From positions 1 through 41,302 of the forward strand of contig CACJVE010000016.1 in NCBI GenBank assembly GCA_902596775.1: 41,302 bases of DNA. Reading direction: 5' to 3'. Shown in pieces: positions 19,160-27,887 of the stretch; the stretch's first letter is position 1; each line of letters opens with the position of its first letter. The notes under the pieces are model-generated. The model worked only from the letters and a program-made list of their open reading frames with translations, did no database searches and was not told the origin of the DNA. Source of the DNA: an uncultured SAR92 cluster bacterium (GTDB lineage Bacteria; Pseudomonadota; Gammaproteobacteria; Pseudomonadales; Porticoccaceae). Both the position numbers and the translations under genes were made by a program.

Positions 19160-19850
19160 TATTCATTTCAAAGAATATAAATGCACTCAGGAACTTGATA
19201 TTGCACTCGCAGAGAGGATCGCAGATCTTCTTAAATGCTCGCTGCAACAAGATTCAGAAGCAAGCCTGGTATTGTCAGGCGGAGGAACACCTTTGGGATT
19301 GTTTGAGCGGTTATCTAATAAATCACTTGATTGGGAAAATATATCAGTTACTTTAGCGGACGATAGATGGGTAGATTTAACTCATCAAGATAGCAATGAA
19401 CGGTTAGTTAGAGAGCGATTTCTTATCAACCAAGCGCAAGCAGCATCCTTTGTATCATTAAAAAATTCCTTTTTGTCAGCATCCAAAGGAGTTTTGAAAT
19501 TGGAGGAGGAATTCCCTCCAATCAAATTGTTTAGCGCGACAGTTTTGGGTATGGGCGGGGATGGCCATACAGCTTCTTTATTTCCCGGTACCGAGTCGCT
19601 TGATCTTGGGTTGGATCCATACTCATCTAGAAATTTTATATCATCTGTTCCAAGTGATGCGCCGCACGAGCGGGTAAGTATGACTGCTCCTCGACTATTA
19701 GCGAGTAAAGAGATTTTTATTCATATTGTGGGTAGAGAAAAAAAAGAGGTGTTAGCTAGGGCATTATCGGGTAAAGATGCTCATGAGTTACCAATAAGAC
19801 TAGTTTTAAATCAGTCAAAAGTTCCAGTGACTATTTTTTGGAGTCCTTGA
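19134..19850 (+). CDS. pgl: 6-phosphogluconolactonase (DevB type)
   Basis: Hydrolyses 6-phosphogluconolactone to 6-phosphogluconate. Family blocks: LSGGGTPLGLFERL, VTLADDRWVD, SNERLVRERF and LGMGGDGHTASLFPG. It has 238 residues, as in Pseudomonas Pgl. Two starts are possible, ATG 19134 (AGAGG three bases away) and ATG 19149 (GGAAG upstream); I keep the longer. This is the DevB/Pgl sugar-isomerase-like family, not the beta-propeller YbhE. Last gene of the operon, followed by a hairpin. Confidence 0.93.
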   Translation: MEEAGMANNIHFKEYKCTQELDIALAERIADLLKCSLQQDSEASLVLSGGGTPLGLFERLSNKSLDWENISVTLADDRWVDLTHQDSNERLVRERFLINQAQAASFVSLKNSFLSASKGVLKLEEEFPPIKLFSATVLGMGGDGHTASLFPGTESLDLGLDPYSSRNFISSVPSDAPHERVSMTAPRLLASKEIFIHIVGREKKEVLARALSGKDAHELPIRLVLNQSKVPVTIFWSP

Positions 19851-19860
19851 GTAAGGGCTC
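19841..19860 (+). terminator. Possible terminator of the edd-pgl operon
   Basis: Stem GAGTCCTT/AAGGGCTC with one G-T pair and loop GAGT, followed by AAATAAATTTTATTTT. It spans the end of pgl. The T-run is interrupted, so termination strength is uncertain; in the gapA direction no T-run follows. Confidence 0.45.
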
Positions 19861-19869
19861 AAATAAATT

Positions 19870-20877
19870 TTATTTTACGTCGAAAATCGCGAGCGTGTTG
19901 TCAAGCATTCGATTGCAAAAGCCCCACTCATTGTCATACCAAGACATCACTTTTACCAATGACCCATTCACCTTTGTTTGCAGTGAGTCAAAATTACTCG
20001 AATGAACATTATGGTTATAGTCACAAGAGACAAGCGGTTTATCAGAATAATCAAGGATACCTTTTAGCTCACCTTCAGCTGCTATTTTGAGAATCTCATT
20101 AACCTCTTCGACTGAGGTTTTCCGTCCTGCAGTGAAAGTAAGATCAACAAGAGAAACATTGATCGTGGGTATGCGAACAGCCATACCATCAAGTTTTCCC
20201 GTTAGTTCGGGAATCACTTCACTAATTGCAGAGGCGGCACCAGTCTTTGTTGGTATCATCGAGGCAGTGGCTGATCGAGCCCTGTAAATGTCAGAATGAT
20301 AGGAATCGGATAGTTGTTGATCATTAGTGTAAGCGTGGATCGTTGTCATCAATCCAGCTTCAATACCTAGGGTGTCATGGAGGGGTTTTGCTATTGGCGC
20401 GAGACAATTTGTTGTGCATGATGCATTAGAAATTATTGTATGATCTGCCATTAGTAGTTTGTGATTGATACCAAAGACAATCGTTGAATCCACGTTTTTC
20501 CCTGGAGCTGAAATCAGCACCTTTTTCGCGCCAGCAATTAGATGTTTCTCTGCGTTTACTCGTTCTGTAAAAAGTCCAGTGCACTCGCAAACTAAATCGA
20601 TATCATGTGCTTTCCATGGAAGTTGTGATGGATCCCTTTCACTAAAGCAAAAGATTTTATTACCATTTACAGAAATGGAATTTTTGTCAGAACTTATTTC
20701 GGCATTAAAACGCCCGTGAACCGAATCGAATTGGAGAAGGTGCGCATTAATCGACGGATCACCAAGATCATTCAGAGCAACAATATTAATGTATTGAGAC
20801 AGCTCCGGTCTCTCATAAAAAGCTCTGACTATGTTTCTTCCTATTCGACCAAAACCATTAATAGCTATATTTAACAT
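19870..20877 (-). CDS. gapA: Glyceraldehyde-3-phosphate dehydrogenase, type I
   Basis: Oxidises glyceraldehyde-3-phosphate to 1,3-bisphosphoglycerate. [10 protein letters not shown] is the dinucleotide site; the catalytic Cys154 is in [11 protein letters not shown], and [12 protein letters not shown] closes the family pattern. I set the start at 20877 (335 residues, standard N-terminus). A longer reading from 20934 would run through the promoter and operator and is rejected. The ribosome site is weak and the leader is only about 22 bases. Acidic residue LNDLGD after the second strand suggests NAD use. It is convergent with pgl and divergent from hexR. Confidence 0.96.
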   Translation of the reverse strand: MLNIAINGFGRIGRNIVRAFYERPELSQYINIVALNDLGDPSINAHLLQFDSVHGRFNAEISSDKNSISVNGNKIFCFSERDPSQLPWKAHDIDLVCECTGLFTERVNAEKHLIAGAKKVLISAPGKNVDSTIVFGINHKLLMADHTIISNASCTTNCLAPIAKPLHDTLGIEAGLMTTIHAYTNDQQLSDSYHSDIYRARSATASMIPTKTGAASAISEVIPELTGKLDGMAVRIPTINVSLVDLTFTAGRKTSVEEVNEILKIAAEGELKGILDYSDKPLVSCDYNHNVHSSNFDSLQTKVNGSLVKVMSWYDNEWGFCNRMLDNTLAIFDVK

Positions 20878-20887
20878 TTGCATATTT

Positions 20888-20902
20888 TGTAATAAAATTA
20901 CA
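20888..20902. promoter_or_regulatory. HexR-type operator over the gapA start site
   Basis: TGTAATAAAATTACA is a near-perfect palindrome (one arm mismatch) of HexR type. It begins four bases downstream of the gapA -10 element and covers the predicted transcription start, a geometry expected to block initiation. Confidence 0.75.
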
Positions 20903-20905
20903 TAA

Positions 20906-20934
20906 ATTATAATTTTATTTGTATTTAATATCAA
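20906..20934 (-). promoter_or_regulatory. Promoter of gapA
   Basis: Minus strand: -35 TTGATA (20934-20929), 17-base spacer, -10 TATAAT (20911-20906), nearly consensus. Start near 20899, within the operator at 20888-20902. Confidence 0.75.
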
Positions 20935-20940
20935 TGAAAC

Positions 20941-20955
20941 TGTTGTTTTATTACA
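20941..20955. promoter_or_regulatory. Second HexR-like site between gapA and hexR
   Basis: TGTTGTTTTATTACA matches one arm of the HexR motif well and the other poorly. It lies just upstream of the gapA -35 and 53 bases (centre to centre) from the strong operator, and also upstream of a TATAAT (20987-20992) that could be the hexR -10, so autoregulation is possible. Confidence 0.45.
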
Positions 20956-21035
20956 AAAATTGAAGTTATTTATTTAAAATTTCGAATATAATGACTTCGT
21001 GAATAAGCGAATGTTGGAGATGAGGAACTTTTTTA

Positions 21036-21887
21036 ATGAATTATCAGAATTTATTAAGCTCCATCAATGTGACCTTTGATAGTTTAAATAAATCAGAAAA
21101 GAAGGTGGCTGGAGCAATCCTTGATGACCCAGAAGCGGCTACTCGCTCTAGTATCGCTATATTGGCGAAAAAAGCGGGAGTGAGTGAGCCCAGTGTAAAT
21201 AGATTTTGTAAACGTTTCGACACTGCAGGATTTCCTGATTTTAAATTGAAGCTAGCACAATGCTTGGTAAGCGGCGTAAAGTTTGTTAATAGTAATGTTC
21301 AATTAAATGATAATGTTTTTAAATATACGCCTAAGATTTTTGATAATGCTATTCATGATTTGGTGGCGATTAAAAACCAAATTGATTCGAGTATTATTGA
21401 AAAAGTGGTTGATCAGTTATTAAAGGCGCGGAGAATCTTTTTCTTCGGATTAGGGACTTCAGGAGCAGTAGCCAGAGATGCAGAAAACAAATTTTTTAGA
21501 TTTGATCTTCCTGTCTCTTTTCATGTCGATGTTCTTACAATGAGAATGTTGTCCGCAGCTGCAAAACCAGGCGATTTATTTTTTATGATCTCGCATACAG
21601 GGAGAACCAAAGCAATAATAGATGCTACAGATGATGCCAGAGGAAATGGAGCCATTGTTGTCGGACTGACTACCCCTGGATCAATGTTGGCAAAAAAGAG
21701 TGATCTTGCTATCGAGGTCTTGGTATCAGAAAATACCGAAGAGTATATGGCGATGACATCTCGTATTGTTCATCTTGTTATTTTGGATGTACTTGCAACT
21801 GGGTTTATTCTAAGTAAAGGACCAGAATTTTTAAATCATATGGAGAAAATCAATCTCAGTCTCAAACCGACTCGCTACAAACAATAA
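21036..21887 (+). CDS. hexR: HexR, RpiR-family transcriptional regulator of carbon metabolism
   Basis: Transcription factor of 283 residues with an N-terminal RpiR helix-turn-helix (about 1-77; STIR-like block RSSIAILAKKAGVSEPSVNRFCKR) and a C-terminal SIS sugar-phosphate domain (about 125-255; FFFGLGTSGAVARDAENKF and FMISHTGRTKAIIDA). HexR in Pseudomonas and Shewanella responds to KDPG and controls edd, zwf, eda and gapA. Assignment to HexR rather than another RpiR member rests on the divergent gapA, the adjacent Entner-Doudoroff operon and operators of the right sequence. GAGGAA precedes the ATG. A TATAAT at 20987-20992 is a likely -10; no good -35 accompanies it. Confidence 0.92.
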   Translation: MNYQNLLSSINVTFDSLNKSEKKVAGAILDDPEAATRSSIAILAKKAGVSEPSVNRFCKRFDTAGFPDFKLKLAQCLVSGVKFVNSNVQLNDNVFKYTPKIFDNAIHDLVAIKNQIDSSIIEKVVDQLLKARRIFFFGLGTSGAVARDAENKFFRFDLPVSFHVDVLTMRMLSAAAKPGDLFFMISHTGRTKAIIDATDDARGNGAIVVGLTTPGSMLAKKSDLAIEVLVSENTEEYMAMTSRIVHLVILDVLATGFILSKGPEFLNHMEKINLSLKPTRYKQ

Positions 21888-21946
21888 TGAAATCCAACGG
21901 TATGTGAAATCTCTTTTGTATAAATAGAAGATAAGAGGGTATAAAA

Positions 21947-23890
21947 ATGTCTAATGAAAAGATTTATCCAGTGCAACGAGATCAAGCTGAGCGCTGTCTA
22001 ATAGATAAAAAGACGTATAACGAAATGTATAAGTCTTCAATAGATAATCCCTCTGGTTTTTGGTCAGAGCAAGCAAACAACTTCTTAGATTGGCTCGTCA
22101 AATGGGACAAAGTCACTGCCTTTGATTTTAAAACAGGAAGTGCAAAATGGTTTGCTAATGGGAAGTTAAACGTCTCTGTAAATTGCATTGACCGACATTT
22201 AGCTGCCGAGGCTAAAAAAACTGCAATCATATGGGAGGGAGATTCGCCGCAAGATAGTAAGAATATTTCTTATCAAGAACTGCACCAAGAGGTATGTAGA
22301 CTGGGAAATCTGCTTAGAGATAGGGGTGTAAAGAAAGGTGATAGAGTTTGTATTTACATGCCTATGATCCCGGAAGCAGCATACGCTATGCTTGCTTGCG
22401 CGCGGATTGGTGCTGTTCACTCAGTTGTTTTTGGAGGCTTTTCTCCCGAATCTTTGAAGGATCGTATTATTGATAGTGACTGTAGAGTGGTTATTACTGC
22501 GAATGAAGGTATTCGGGGAGGAAAAAACATACCTTTAAAAGAAAATGTAGATTCTGCCCTTAAAAATTGCCCAAATGTCCACACATGCGTTGTTGTCCAG
22601 AGAACATCGACAAAAGTCGATTGGACTAAAGGAAGAGATCTTTGGTACCGCGAGGAGGTTCAAAAGCATGATGATATTTGCGAACCAGAAGTCATGGATG
22701 CTGAGGATCCCTTATTTATTTTATATACGTCTGGTTCAACTGGAAAACCAAAAGGGGTAATGCACACTAATGCTGGATATCTCCTTATGGCAGCTATGAC
22801 TCACAAATTTATATTTGATTATAAATCAGAGGATATATATTGGTGTACCGCAGATGTTGGATGGGTAACTGGGCACACATACATTGTTTATGGCCCTTTA
22901 TGCAATGCTGCAACCACTCTTATGTTTGAAGGTGTTCCGACGTATCCTGATGCATCAAGGTTTTGGGAAGTTATTGATAAGCACGGCGTTAATCAATTTT
23001 ATACTGCGCCGACGGCTATTAGAGCATTGATGGGGGCTGGTGATCATTATGTCAATAAAACGTCTAGAAAAACGTTAAGAATTTTGGGAACTGTAGGTGA
23101 GCCAATCAATCCTGAGGCATGGTCCTGGTATTACAATGTTATAGGAGATTCCAAATGTCCGATTGTTGACACATGGTGGCAGACAGAAACTGGATCGCAC
23201 ATGCTCACGCCCTTTCCTGGAGCTACAGACTTAAAACCTGGTTCCGCTACACTTCCATTTTTTGGAATTCAACCCGTATTGTTGGATGGGAATGGTCAAG
23301 AAATTCATGGCCCAGGCGAGGGACTTCTAATGATTAAAAGTTCATGGCCAAGTCAATTAAGGTCAGTTTATGGAGACCATAACCGTTTCATTGAAACATA
23401 CTTCAAACCTTTCCCTGGTTATTATTTTACTGGAGATGGAGCAAAAAGGGACGCCGACGGATATTATTGGATTACAGGCAGAGTTGATGATGTGTTAAAT
23501 GTATCGGGGCATCGAATGGGAACGGCTGAAATTGAGTCTGCTCTCGTTCTTCATAGCTCGGTCGCTGAGGCAGCGGTGGTCGGTTTTCCTCATTCAATAA
23601 AAGGTCAAGGGATATATTGTTATGTCACTTTAATGGAAGGCTTTCTACCAGATGATAATTTGTATAGTGAACTTTTAGAATTATGTAAAAGGGAGATTGG
23701 ACCAATCGCAAAGCCTGATATGATTCAATGGTCACCAGGACTTCCTAAAACTCGATCTGGGAAAATAATGCGCCGAATATTAAGGAAAATAGCTTCGAAT
23801 GATTTAGCAAACCTTGGAGACGTATCGACGCTAGCAGAACCAGGTGTAGTAGATGATTTGATTAAAAATCGCCAAACGGAATTACTGTAA
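21947..23890 (+). CDS. acsA: Acetyl-CoA synthetase (AMP-forming)
   Basis: Activates acetate to acetyl-CoA through acetyl-AMP. An N-terminal ACAS domain is followed by the AMP-binding core with [15 protein letters not shown], and [10 protein letters not shown]; the C-terminal signature [13 protein letters not shown] contains the lysine known to be acetylated in the family. It has 647 residues, like E. coli Acs (652). AGAGGGTA precedes the ATG. It follows hexR by 59 bases on the same strand, but no HexR-like site was seen there. Confidence 0.96.
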   Translation: MSNEKIYPVQRDQAERCLIDKKTYNEMYKSSIDNPSGFWSEQANNFLDWLVKWDKVTAFDFKTGSAKWFANGKLNVSVNCIDRHLAAEAKKTAIIWEGDSPQDSKNISYQELHQEVCRLGNLLRDRGVKKGDRVCIYMPMIPEAAYAMLACARIGAVHSVVFGGFSPESLKDRIIDSDCRVVITANEGIRGGKNIPLKENVDSALKNCPNVHTCVVVQRTSTKVDWTKGRDLWYREEVQKHDDICEPEVMDAEDPLFILYTSGSTGKPKGVMHTNAGYLLMAAMTHKFIFDYKSEDIYWCTADVGWVTGHTYIVYGPLCNAATTLMFEGVPTYPDASRFWEVIDKHGVNQFYTAPTAIRALMGAGDHYVNKTSRKTLRILGTVGEPINPEAWSWYYNVIGDSKCPIVDTWWQTETGSHMLTPFPGATDLKPGSATLPFFGIQPVLLDGNGQEIHGPGEGLLMIKSSWPSQLRSVYGDHNRFIETYFKPFPGYYFTGDGAKRDADGYYWITGRVDDVLNVSGHRMGTAEIESALVLHSSVAEAAVVGFPHSIKGQGIYCYVTLMEGFLPDDNLYSELLELCKREIGPIAKPDMIQWSPGLPKTRSGKIMRRILRKIASNDLANLGDVSTLAEPGVVDDLIKNRQTELL

Positions 23891-23914
23891 CTCTTCACAT
23901 ATAGAATTTTAATC

Positions 23915-24790
23915 ATGAAATCTTTCTGTTTGGTTTTTTCTGCACTGTTGTTTGTTTACGGATCTCTAATGTTAATTCCGTCCAAGGCAGTTAATGACAT
24001 CCCCTTTTACAGTCAATATGAGAATAATTTGGTAATTGCCCACAGAGGTGGAAGAGGTCTTGTACCCGGCAATACGATAGAAGCATCTGCAAATGCATTA
24101 AAGCTTGGGGCATCAATAATTGAGTTAGATATTCAATTAACTAGAGATAAAAAGATTGTTGTTAGACATGATGCATCGATAGATACTACTTCAAATGCCA
24201 GTGGGTTGATTTCAGAAATGTATTTTACCGATATGCAGAAATACAAATATGGGTTCAATAATATCGACTATCCCGATATTAAGTATAAAAAGCCCCTACA
24301 AATATCGCTTTTAGAGGAATTTTTTGAGGTATTTCCCGAGCAGAGATTCTTAATAGAAATAAAACCTAAAGATCCGTCAGCTGCCGATGCATTGTGTGAA
24401 ACGATAAATAATCATGATTTTAGCGAAAAAGTTTTGGTGGGATCTTTTAATACGAGTACTTTAAGATACTTTAGAAGAATATGTCCTCAGGTGCCGACGT
24501 CTCTCGGTCAAAGTGAAATTACGTTGGCTATCATCCTTAAAAGTTTTCAGTTGGGCAATTTGTTTAGATCATCAGGATTTTCTGTACAACTTCCTTTCAA
24601 AGTTAATAATCGTGAACTCATTAACCCTGGACTTATAGATTTTTTTCAAAATATGAATATGAAAGTTGATGTATGGACTGTAAATGATAAAGACTCTATT
24701 GAGAGTCTTCTTCATTTTGATGTAGACGGCATCATTACTGATTACCCAGATTTACTCGCCTCAATTATAAAACATAATCGAAAGGAATAG
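23915..24790 (+). CDS. Glycerophosphodiester phosphodiesterase, exported or membrane-anchored
   Basis: GDPD-family TIM-barrel enzyme that splits glycerophosphodiesters to sn-glycerol-3-phosphate and an alcohol. Catalytic residues fit: His43 in AHRGGRG, Glu70 and Asp72 in ELDIQLT, and His85 in VRHD. The first 20 or so residues are hydrophobic after a single Lys, a signal peptide or anchor, so the active domain probably faces the periplasm, as in GlpQ-like enzymes, although the compact 291-residue domain resembles UgpQ. It starts 24 bases after acsA without a clear ribosome site. Marine relatives could use it for lipid-derived phosphorus, an inference. Confidence 0.88.
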   Translation: MKSFCLVFSALLFVYGSLMLIPSKAVNDIPFYSQYENNLVIAHRGGRGLVPGNTIEASANALKLGASIIELDIQLTRDKKIVVRHDASIDTTSNASGLISEMYFTDMQKYKYGFNNIDYPDIKYKKPLQISLLEEFFEVFPEQRFLIEIKPKDPSAADALCETINNHDFSEKVLVGSFNTSTLRYFRRICPQVPTSLGQSEITLAIILKSFQLGNLFRSSGFSVQLPFKVNNRELINPGLIDFFQNMNMKVDVWTVNDKDSIESLLHFDVDGIITDYPDLLASIIKHNRKE

Positions 24791-24813
24791 ATATTTTCGA
24801 CATAAATTTCTGG

Positions 24814-25428
24814 TTGATTGTATTTCTCACTTGCTTGTTCGGGGCGATGTCGCCGGGACCAAGTCTGATTGTTGTGTCACAAAACACTTTAATTGGCGGA
24901 TTAAGGGCGGGTGTGCTCACCTCCGTCAGTCATGGGGTTGGAGTTTGCTTTTACGCATTCTTGACTGTATTTGGTGTAGCTCTAATGACGCAAAATAGTC
25001 AAATTACCGTCTCAGTAATTAGAATTTTTGGCTGTATTTTTTTATTGTATTTAGCCTGGAATGTCTACCATGCAAAGTGGAAGTTTGATCCACATTCCTC
25101 AGGAGATAAAACTATAGGATCGTCGTTAGAGGCTCTGAGAGACGGATTTACGATAGCAATTATTAATCCAAAAATAATATTATTTTTTACAGCACTATTC
25201 GGGCAGCTTATCGAAGAAGATACACCTGTGTTTATAAAGTTTAACCTTGTCTTGATAGCAACTCTGGTGGATATAATTTGGTATATTTTAGTTGCACTAT
25301 TGCTCTCTAGATCTAGGCTTGCAGTGTTGCATGGCAAAGAGCATTTTTTGACAAAAAGCTTTTCTTTAATGTTGATTGCTTTTGCTATTTATTTTTTTAT
25401 CGATATTGTATTCATTGATTTGATTTAA
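24814..25428 (+). CDS. LysE/RhtB-family amino-acid exporter
   Basis: Inner-membrane exporter of about 204 residues with five to six hydrophobic segments. The family hallmark SPGPSLIVVSQNTLIGG lies near the N-terminus, followed by GLRAGVLTSVSHGVGV; a second conserved block is FTIAIINPKIILFF. Substrate cannot be told (homoserine, threonine and many others). TTG at 24814 is the first standard start, but it removes part of the first membrane segment. The frame is open upstream and AAAGGA (24781-24786) lies 6 bases before an ATT codon at 24793 that would add seven residues (IFDINFW) and restore the family N-terminus. It starts shortly after the phosphodiesterase stop. Confidence 0.85.
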   Translation: MIVFLTCLFGAMSPGPSLIVVSQNTLIGGLRAGVLTSVSHGVGVCFYAFLTVFGVALMTQNSQITVSVIRIFGCIFLLYLAWNVYHAKWKFDPHSSGDKTIGSSLEALRDGFTIAIINPKIILFFTALFGQLIEEDTPVFIKFNLVLIATLVDIIWYILVALLLSRSRLAVLHGKEHFLTKSFSLMLIAFAIYFFIDIVFIDLI

Positions 25429-25439
25429 AAGAATTAGCT

Positions 25440-26105
25440 ATGGATTTTGATGAGATTCTTAATATCGCGATTTCTGCAACCGGATCCAGAGAGATTCTAT
25501 CGGAGCGGTTACCTCGACCCCTAAGTTCCAGCAATCTGCAGGAAATAAAAGATGATCGTTTTTTGTCGATGATATCTCGGTGTATCTTCAGAGCAGGCTT
25601 CGTATGGAAAGTTGTTGATAAAAAATGGGCAAACTTTGAAAAAACGTTTTTGAATTTTAATCCTTTGGCAGTTGCATATTTAAGTGATGATCGACTAGAG
25701 GAAATAGCAACAGATAAATCAATAGTTCGGAATTTTACAAAAATATTAGCAACTAGAACAAATGCGGCTTATGTAATCGAAAAGCAAGATGAACATGGGA
25801 GCTTTTCAAAGTATATTGCTGATTGGCCTGAGCACAAAATAGTCAATTTATGGTTTGAAATGAAAAGAGATGGCTCAAGGCTCGGTGGAATGACTGGTCC
25901 TATGATACTTCGCAGTATGGGTAAAGATACTTTTCTGCCAACTACTGATGTGATAGATGCTTTAACAAAGTACGGATTTGTGAAAACGCATAGTAATGGT
26001 AGCAAAAAAGATCTTGAACGAGTCCAGGAGATATTCAATCTTTTAAGAGAGGAGTCAAATCTTTCTCTGTCTCAAATTAGTAAGGTTCTTGCACTGTCAG
26101 TATAA
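25440..26105 (+). CDS. DNA-3-methyladenine glycosylase I (Tag) family protein
   Basis: A 221-residue member of the Tag-type base-excision family, helix-hairpin-helix superfamily. Recognisable blocks are CIFRAGFVWKVVDKKWANFEKTFLNFNPLAVA, corresponding to the Tag GLSW...F-x-x-FDP region (given here as adjoining pieces GFVWKVV and FEKTFLNFNP), then ATRTNAAYVIE and LPTTDVIDALTKYGF. It lacks the N-terminal CxW zinc motif of classical E. coli Tag, so it belongs to the diverged subgroup and its substrate is uncertain. It starts 11 bases after the exporter and converges with the DUF885 genes. Confidence 0.78.
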   Translation: MDFDEILNIAISATGSREILSERLPRPLSSSNLQEIKDDRFLSMISRCIFRAGFVWKVVDKKWANFEKTFLNFNPLAVAYLSDDRLEEIATDKSIVRNFTKILATRTNAAYVIEKQDEHGSFSKYIADWPEHKIVNLWFEMKRDGSRLGGMTGPMILRSMGKDTFLPTTDVIDALTKYGFVKTHSNGSKKDLERVQEIFNLLREESNLSLSQISKVLALSV

Positions 26106-26117
26106 AACTGACTCTAA

Positions 26118-27887
26118 TTATTGAGACATCCAATCATTGATCTGATCCTCCAAAATATCCAGTGGAAGGGCGCCTCTTTTATGCAATTCGTCATGAAAAT
26201 CTCGGATATTAAATTTATCACCAAAGTGTTGTTTTGAGCGGCGTCTTAATTCTTTGAATTTAAGTTCACCGATTTTGTATGCCAAAGCCTGTCCAGGCCA
26301 TGAAATATAACGATCTATCTCCACTTCAATATCATGGAGACTTTTCGCTGTATTACTCGCAAAATAATTAATTGATTTTTCTCTACTCCAGCCAAAGTAG
26401 TGCATACCAGTGTCCACAACTAGCCGCACGGCTCTCCACATTTCATAGGTTAACTGTCCAAACTTGCTATATGGATCTTTATAGAAACCCATTTCAGTTC
26501 CTAAACTTTCCGCATATAAACCCCAACCCTCTACGAATCCTGTATAACTGAGATTTTGTAATAGAGGATGCGTTTCTGGCAATTCTTTCGCTAATGAAAT
26601 TTGCAAATGATGCCCGGGCATCGCCTCATGGAGAGTAAGTGCCTCCATCTCCCACTTAGGTCTCGTATTTAACGCGTACGTGTTCGCATAAAAGTAACCC
26701 GCACGCCCATCCTTTTCAGAGCCACCGCGATAGAACGCGGTTGTTTGCGATTTAGCTGCATAACTTGGTATTTCAATTACACCATAGGGCATTCTTGGTA
26801 GCTTACCGAAAAGTTTTGGTAATTCTGGATCAGCTCTCTTTGCAATGTCTCTGTAACCTGCAAGAAGTTCTTCTGCAGTTTTGGCATAGAATTGAGGATC
26901 TGTTCTTAAAAAGTGAGTGAACTCATTAAAAGTCCCATTAAAACCCGAATTAGTAATCATATTATCCATTTCATTTTTAATTCTTGCGACTTCTTTAAGT
27001 CCTAATTCATGTATTTCCTCTGGAGACAGGTCAGTGGTTGTAAATTGACGAGCGCGATGTCTGTACCACTCGCTCCCATTTTGATTGTCTGACAATGCAA
27101 TCGATTCATTCGCATTTGGTATATATTCCTCAACCAGAAAATCATATAGATCTTGAAATGCTGGATAAACTTGCATTTCAATAACTATCTTAGCGTCCTC
27201 CTTTATTTGATCTATTTCTTCGCCGGTCATGTTTGTCGGAAAATTATTAAAACTGGTCAATAACGGACTTAAGTTTATATCACTAGGAATAGTATTCATT
27301 ATTTGCTGGGGGACATCTCTCAAAGTGATCTTGGGAGGCGTAATCCCCTGCTCGAGTCCAGCTCTTAAAACATCGATAGTTTTGGCGATGTATTCCGGCG
27401 CATTTTTTAATCGCATTAATCGGTCATCAAAGTCAGATTTCGAATTCTTGGACATAACAGATAAGATGTCAGGGATATCTTGCTGTACGCCAGATCTTTG
27501 GTGAATTAAGATAAATTTTTCAGGGAATTTAAAGCCCTGTATCTGAGTGCTTAAACTTTTTTGAACAAGTTTCAACCCAAGACGCTGATCTTCGGGCAAG
27601 TCTTCACTCTTGATATCAATGAGTCGTTCAAGAAAGCTTGTTCTTGAGGCTTCATAAGCTTTCTTGGCATCTAAGCTGGGATCCGACCATCGATGATTTT
27701 GCCCAGGATATCCCACATAAGTTGCATAGGTTGGAAATGTAATCATTTGATGATCCCAAATATCATCATAGAGCGCCTGCAATTTTGATGATTCAGATTG
27801 TTTGTCTATGGAGCAACCTGAAATAAAGAGAGTTGCAAAAAAAATCATAAAACCTATGTTTTGTTTTATTTTAAGTCGAGTTGTCAT
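26118..27887 (-). CDS. DUF885 lipoprotein (putative zinc-dependent peptidase), downstream copy
   Basis: A 589-residue DUF885 protein. From the ATG at 27887, which overlaps the upstream copy's stop as ATGA, a lipoprotein signal ends in FISGC with the acylated Cys at 25. The metal-site-like motif HEAMPGHHLQ is at about 420-429, and EGWGLYAE follows near 453-460; together they resemble an HExxH-type gluzincin with a shifted spacing, but the family's activity is little characterised. Probably a cell-envelope hydrolase. It shares domain order with the upstream copy, which points to an old tandem duplication. A longer start at 27902 is less likely. Confidence 0.85.
   Translation of the reverse strand: MTTRLKIKQNIGFMIFFATLFISGCSIDKQSESSKLQALYDDIWDHQMITFPTYATYVGYPGQNHRWSDPSLDAKKAYEASRTSFLERLIDIKSEDLPEDQRLGLKLVQKSLSTQIQGFKFPEKFILIHQRSGVQQDIPDILSVMSKNSKSDFDDRLMRLKNAPEYIAKTIDVLRAGLEQGITPPKITLRDVPQQIMNTIPSDINLSPLLTSFNNFPTNMTGEEIDQIKEDAKIVIEMQVYPAFQDLYDFLVEEYIPNANESIALSDNQNGSEWYRHRARQFTTTDLSPEEIHELGLKEVARIKNEMDNMITNSGFNGTFNEFTHFLRTDPQFYAKTAEELLAGYRDIAKRADPELPKLFGKLPRMPYGVIEIPSYAAKSQTTAFYRGGSEKDGRAGYFYANTYALNTRPKWEMEALTLHEAMPGHHLQISLAKELPETHPLLQNLSYTGFVEGWGLYAESLGTEMGFYKDPYSKFGQLTYEMWRAVRLVVDTGMHYFGWSREKSINYFASNTAKSLHDIEVEIDRYISWPGQALAYKIGELKFKELRRRSKQHFGDKFNIRDFHDELHKRGALPLDILEDQINDWMSQ

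Noticed and set aside
20878-20934. N-terminal extension of GapA by 19 residues
   Set aside because: It is encoded by the promoter and operator region and is foreign to the family.
25440-26105. Restriction or phage-defence role for the 221-residue gene next to the exporter
   Set aside because: Its sequence blocks match Tag-type glycosylases; no methylase, nuclease or helicase is adjacent.
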